Shown here piece by piece: positions 63,996 through 64,000 of a stretch of 64,000 nt of DNA (the first letter of the stretch is position 1; the number at the start of each line of letters is the position of its first letter). This DNA is from Spartobacteria bacterium. Its GTDB lineage: Bacteria > Verrucomicrobiota > Verrucomicrobiia > Chthoniobacterales > UBA10450. The notes beneath the pieces are model-generated. The model saw only the letters and a program-made list of their open reading frames with translations, had not been told where the DNA came from and did no database searches. A program made the translations under genes and the position numbers. Where the stretch lies: positions 33,628-97,627 of the forward strand of contig PLCM01000025.1 in NCBI GenBank assembly GCA_003134765.1, written 5' to 3'.

Positions 63996-64000
63996 ATGAA

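Larger units (their letters stand above)
55900..64000 (-). mobile_element. Integron-type gene cassette array, minus strand (no integrase in window)
   Basis: From about 55.9 kb to the window end nearly all genes are short, on the minus strand, and followed at their 3' ends by a palindromic element with attC character. Six elements are exactly 123 bp (60942, 61417, 61907, 62497, 62948 and 63414 starts), one is 95 bp (60210), and others are degenerate (63874, 58525, 57182, 56326, about 55910). The minus strand of each intact element reads RYYYAAC at one end and GTTRRRY at the other. Inside are complementary arms of the type GAGCGAACGGC / GCCGTCGCTC with one unpaired base. High similarity among sites is typical of sedentary chromosomal integrons. 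Because cassettes read leftward, attI and intI are expected beyond 64000. Confidence 0.88.

Overview
The window is a high-GC bacterial chromosome segment. I infer a Verrucomicrobiota-like soil or freshwater organism. The inference rests on a PEP-CTERM protein with autotransporter-associated repeats, a second ice-binding-fold (DUF3494) secreted protein, a CPBP protease of the type associated with exosortase systems, very many hybrid histidine kinases, and heavy use of GTG/TTG starts. No rRNA or definitive taxonomic marker is present, so this stays an inference.

Layout. (1) 1-7 kb: housekeeping and membrane genes: a partial M50 protease, a GNAT acetyltransferase, ribosomal protein L34 (rpmH), an FtsX-like permease with an AttH-like lipocalin partner, and a sensor kinase. 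(2) 7-9.6 kb: a scarred accessory locus with a small-protein family member, promoter-bearing fragments of a DNA methyltransferase gene, the 3' end of a helicase-nuclease gene and a 21-bp minisatellite. (3) 9.6-40 kb: a very dense two-component cluster. A plus-strand run (9644-22192) holds a thioredoxin-like protein, three hybrid kinases (one of 1975 residues) and two response regulators. It meets head-on a minus-strand six-gene signalling operon (28615 to 22189) whose genes overlap by 4 nt. Further minus-strand modules combine MEDS, PAS or MHYT sensors with HisKA_3 kinases and NarL-type regulators, and decayed kinase copies lie between them. (4) 40-41.5 kb: a second scarred locus that repeats the themes of locus 2, with an inverted pair of small secreted Cys proteins. 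(5) 41.7-45.6 kb: two divergent DUF3494 surface proteins. (6) 45.7-55 kb: more signalling genes, a 5'-3' exonuclease, tRNA-Lys(CUU), NAD synthetase, a CPBP protease and an ICMT-like methyltransferase.

(7) About 55.9-64 kb: the most interesting part. It is a minus-strand array of small genes separated by near-identical palindromic elements. Six of these are exactly 123 bp, and they have the hallmarks of integron attC sites: a 7-mer RYYYAAC at one end, GTTRRRY at the other, and inner arms that pair except for one extra base. I read this as the distal part of a sedentary chromosomal integron. Its cassettes encode mostly small membrane or secreted proteins, plus a DHFR-like reductase, a VOC protein, an FkbM methyltransferase and perhaps a nucleotidyltransferase. 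The sites are intact at the right-hand end and decay leftward. That places the integrase and attI beyond position 64000. A chimeric IS110/IS30 scar sits where one attC is missing.

The recurring themes are duplication followed by decay (kinases, small proteins, methyltransferase fragments), mobile promoter-bearing fragments, and abundant hairpin or palindromic repeats.
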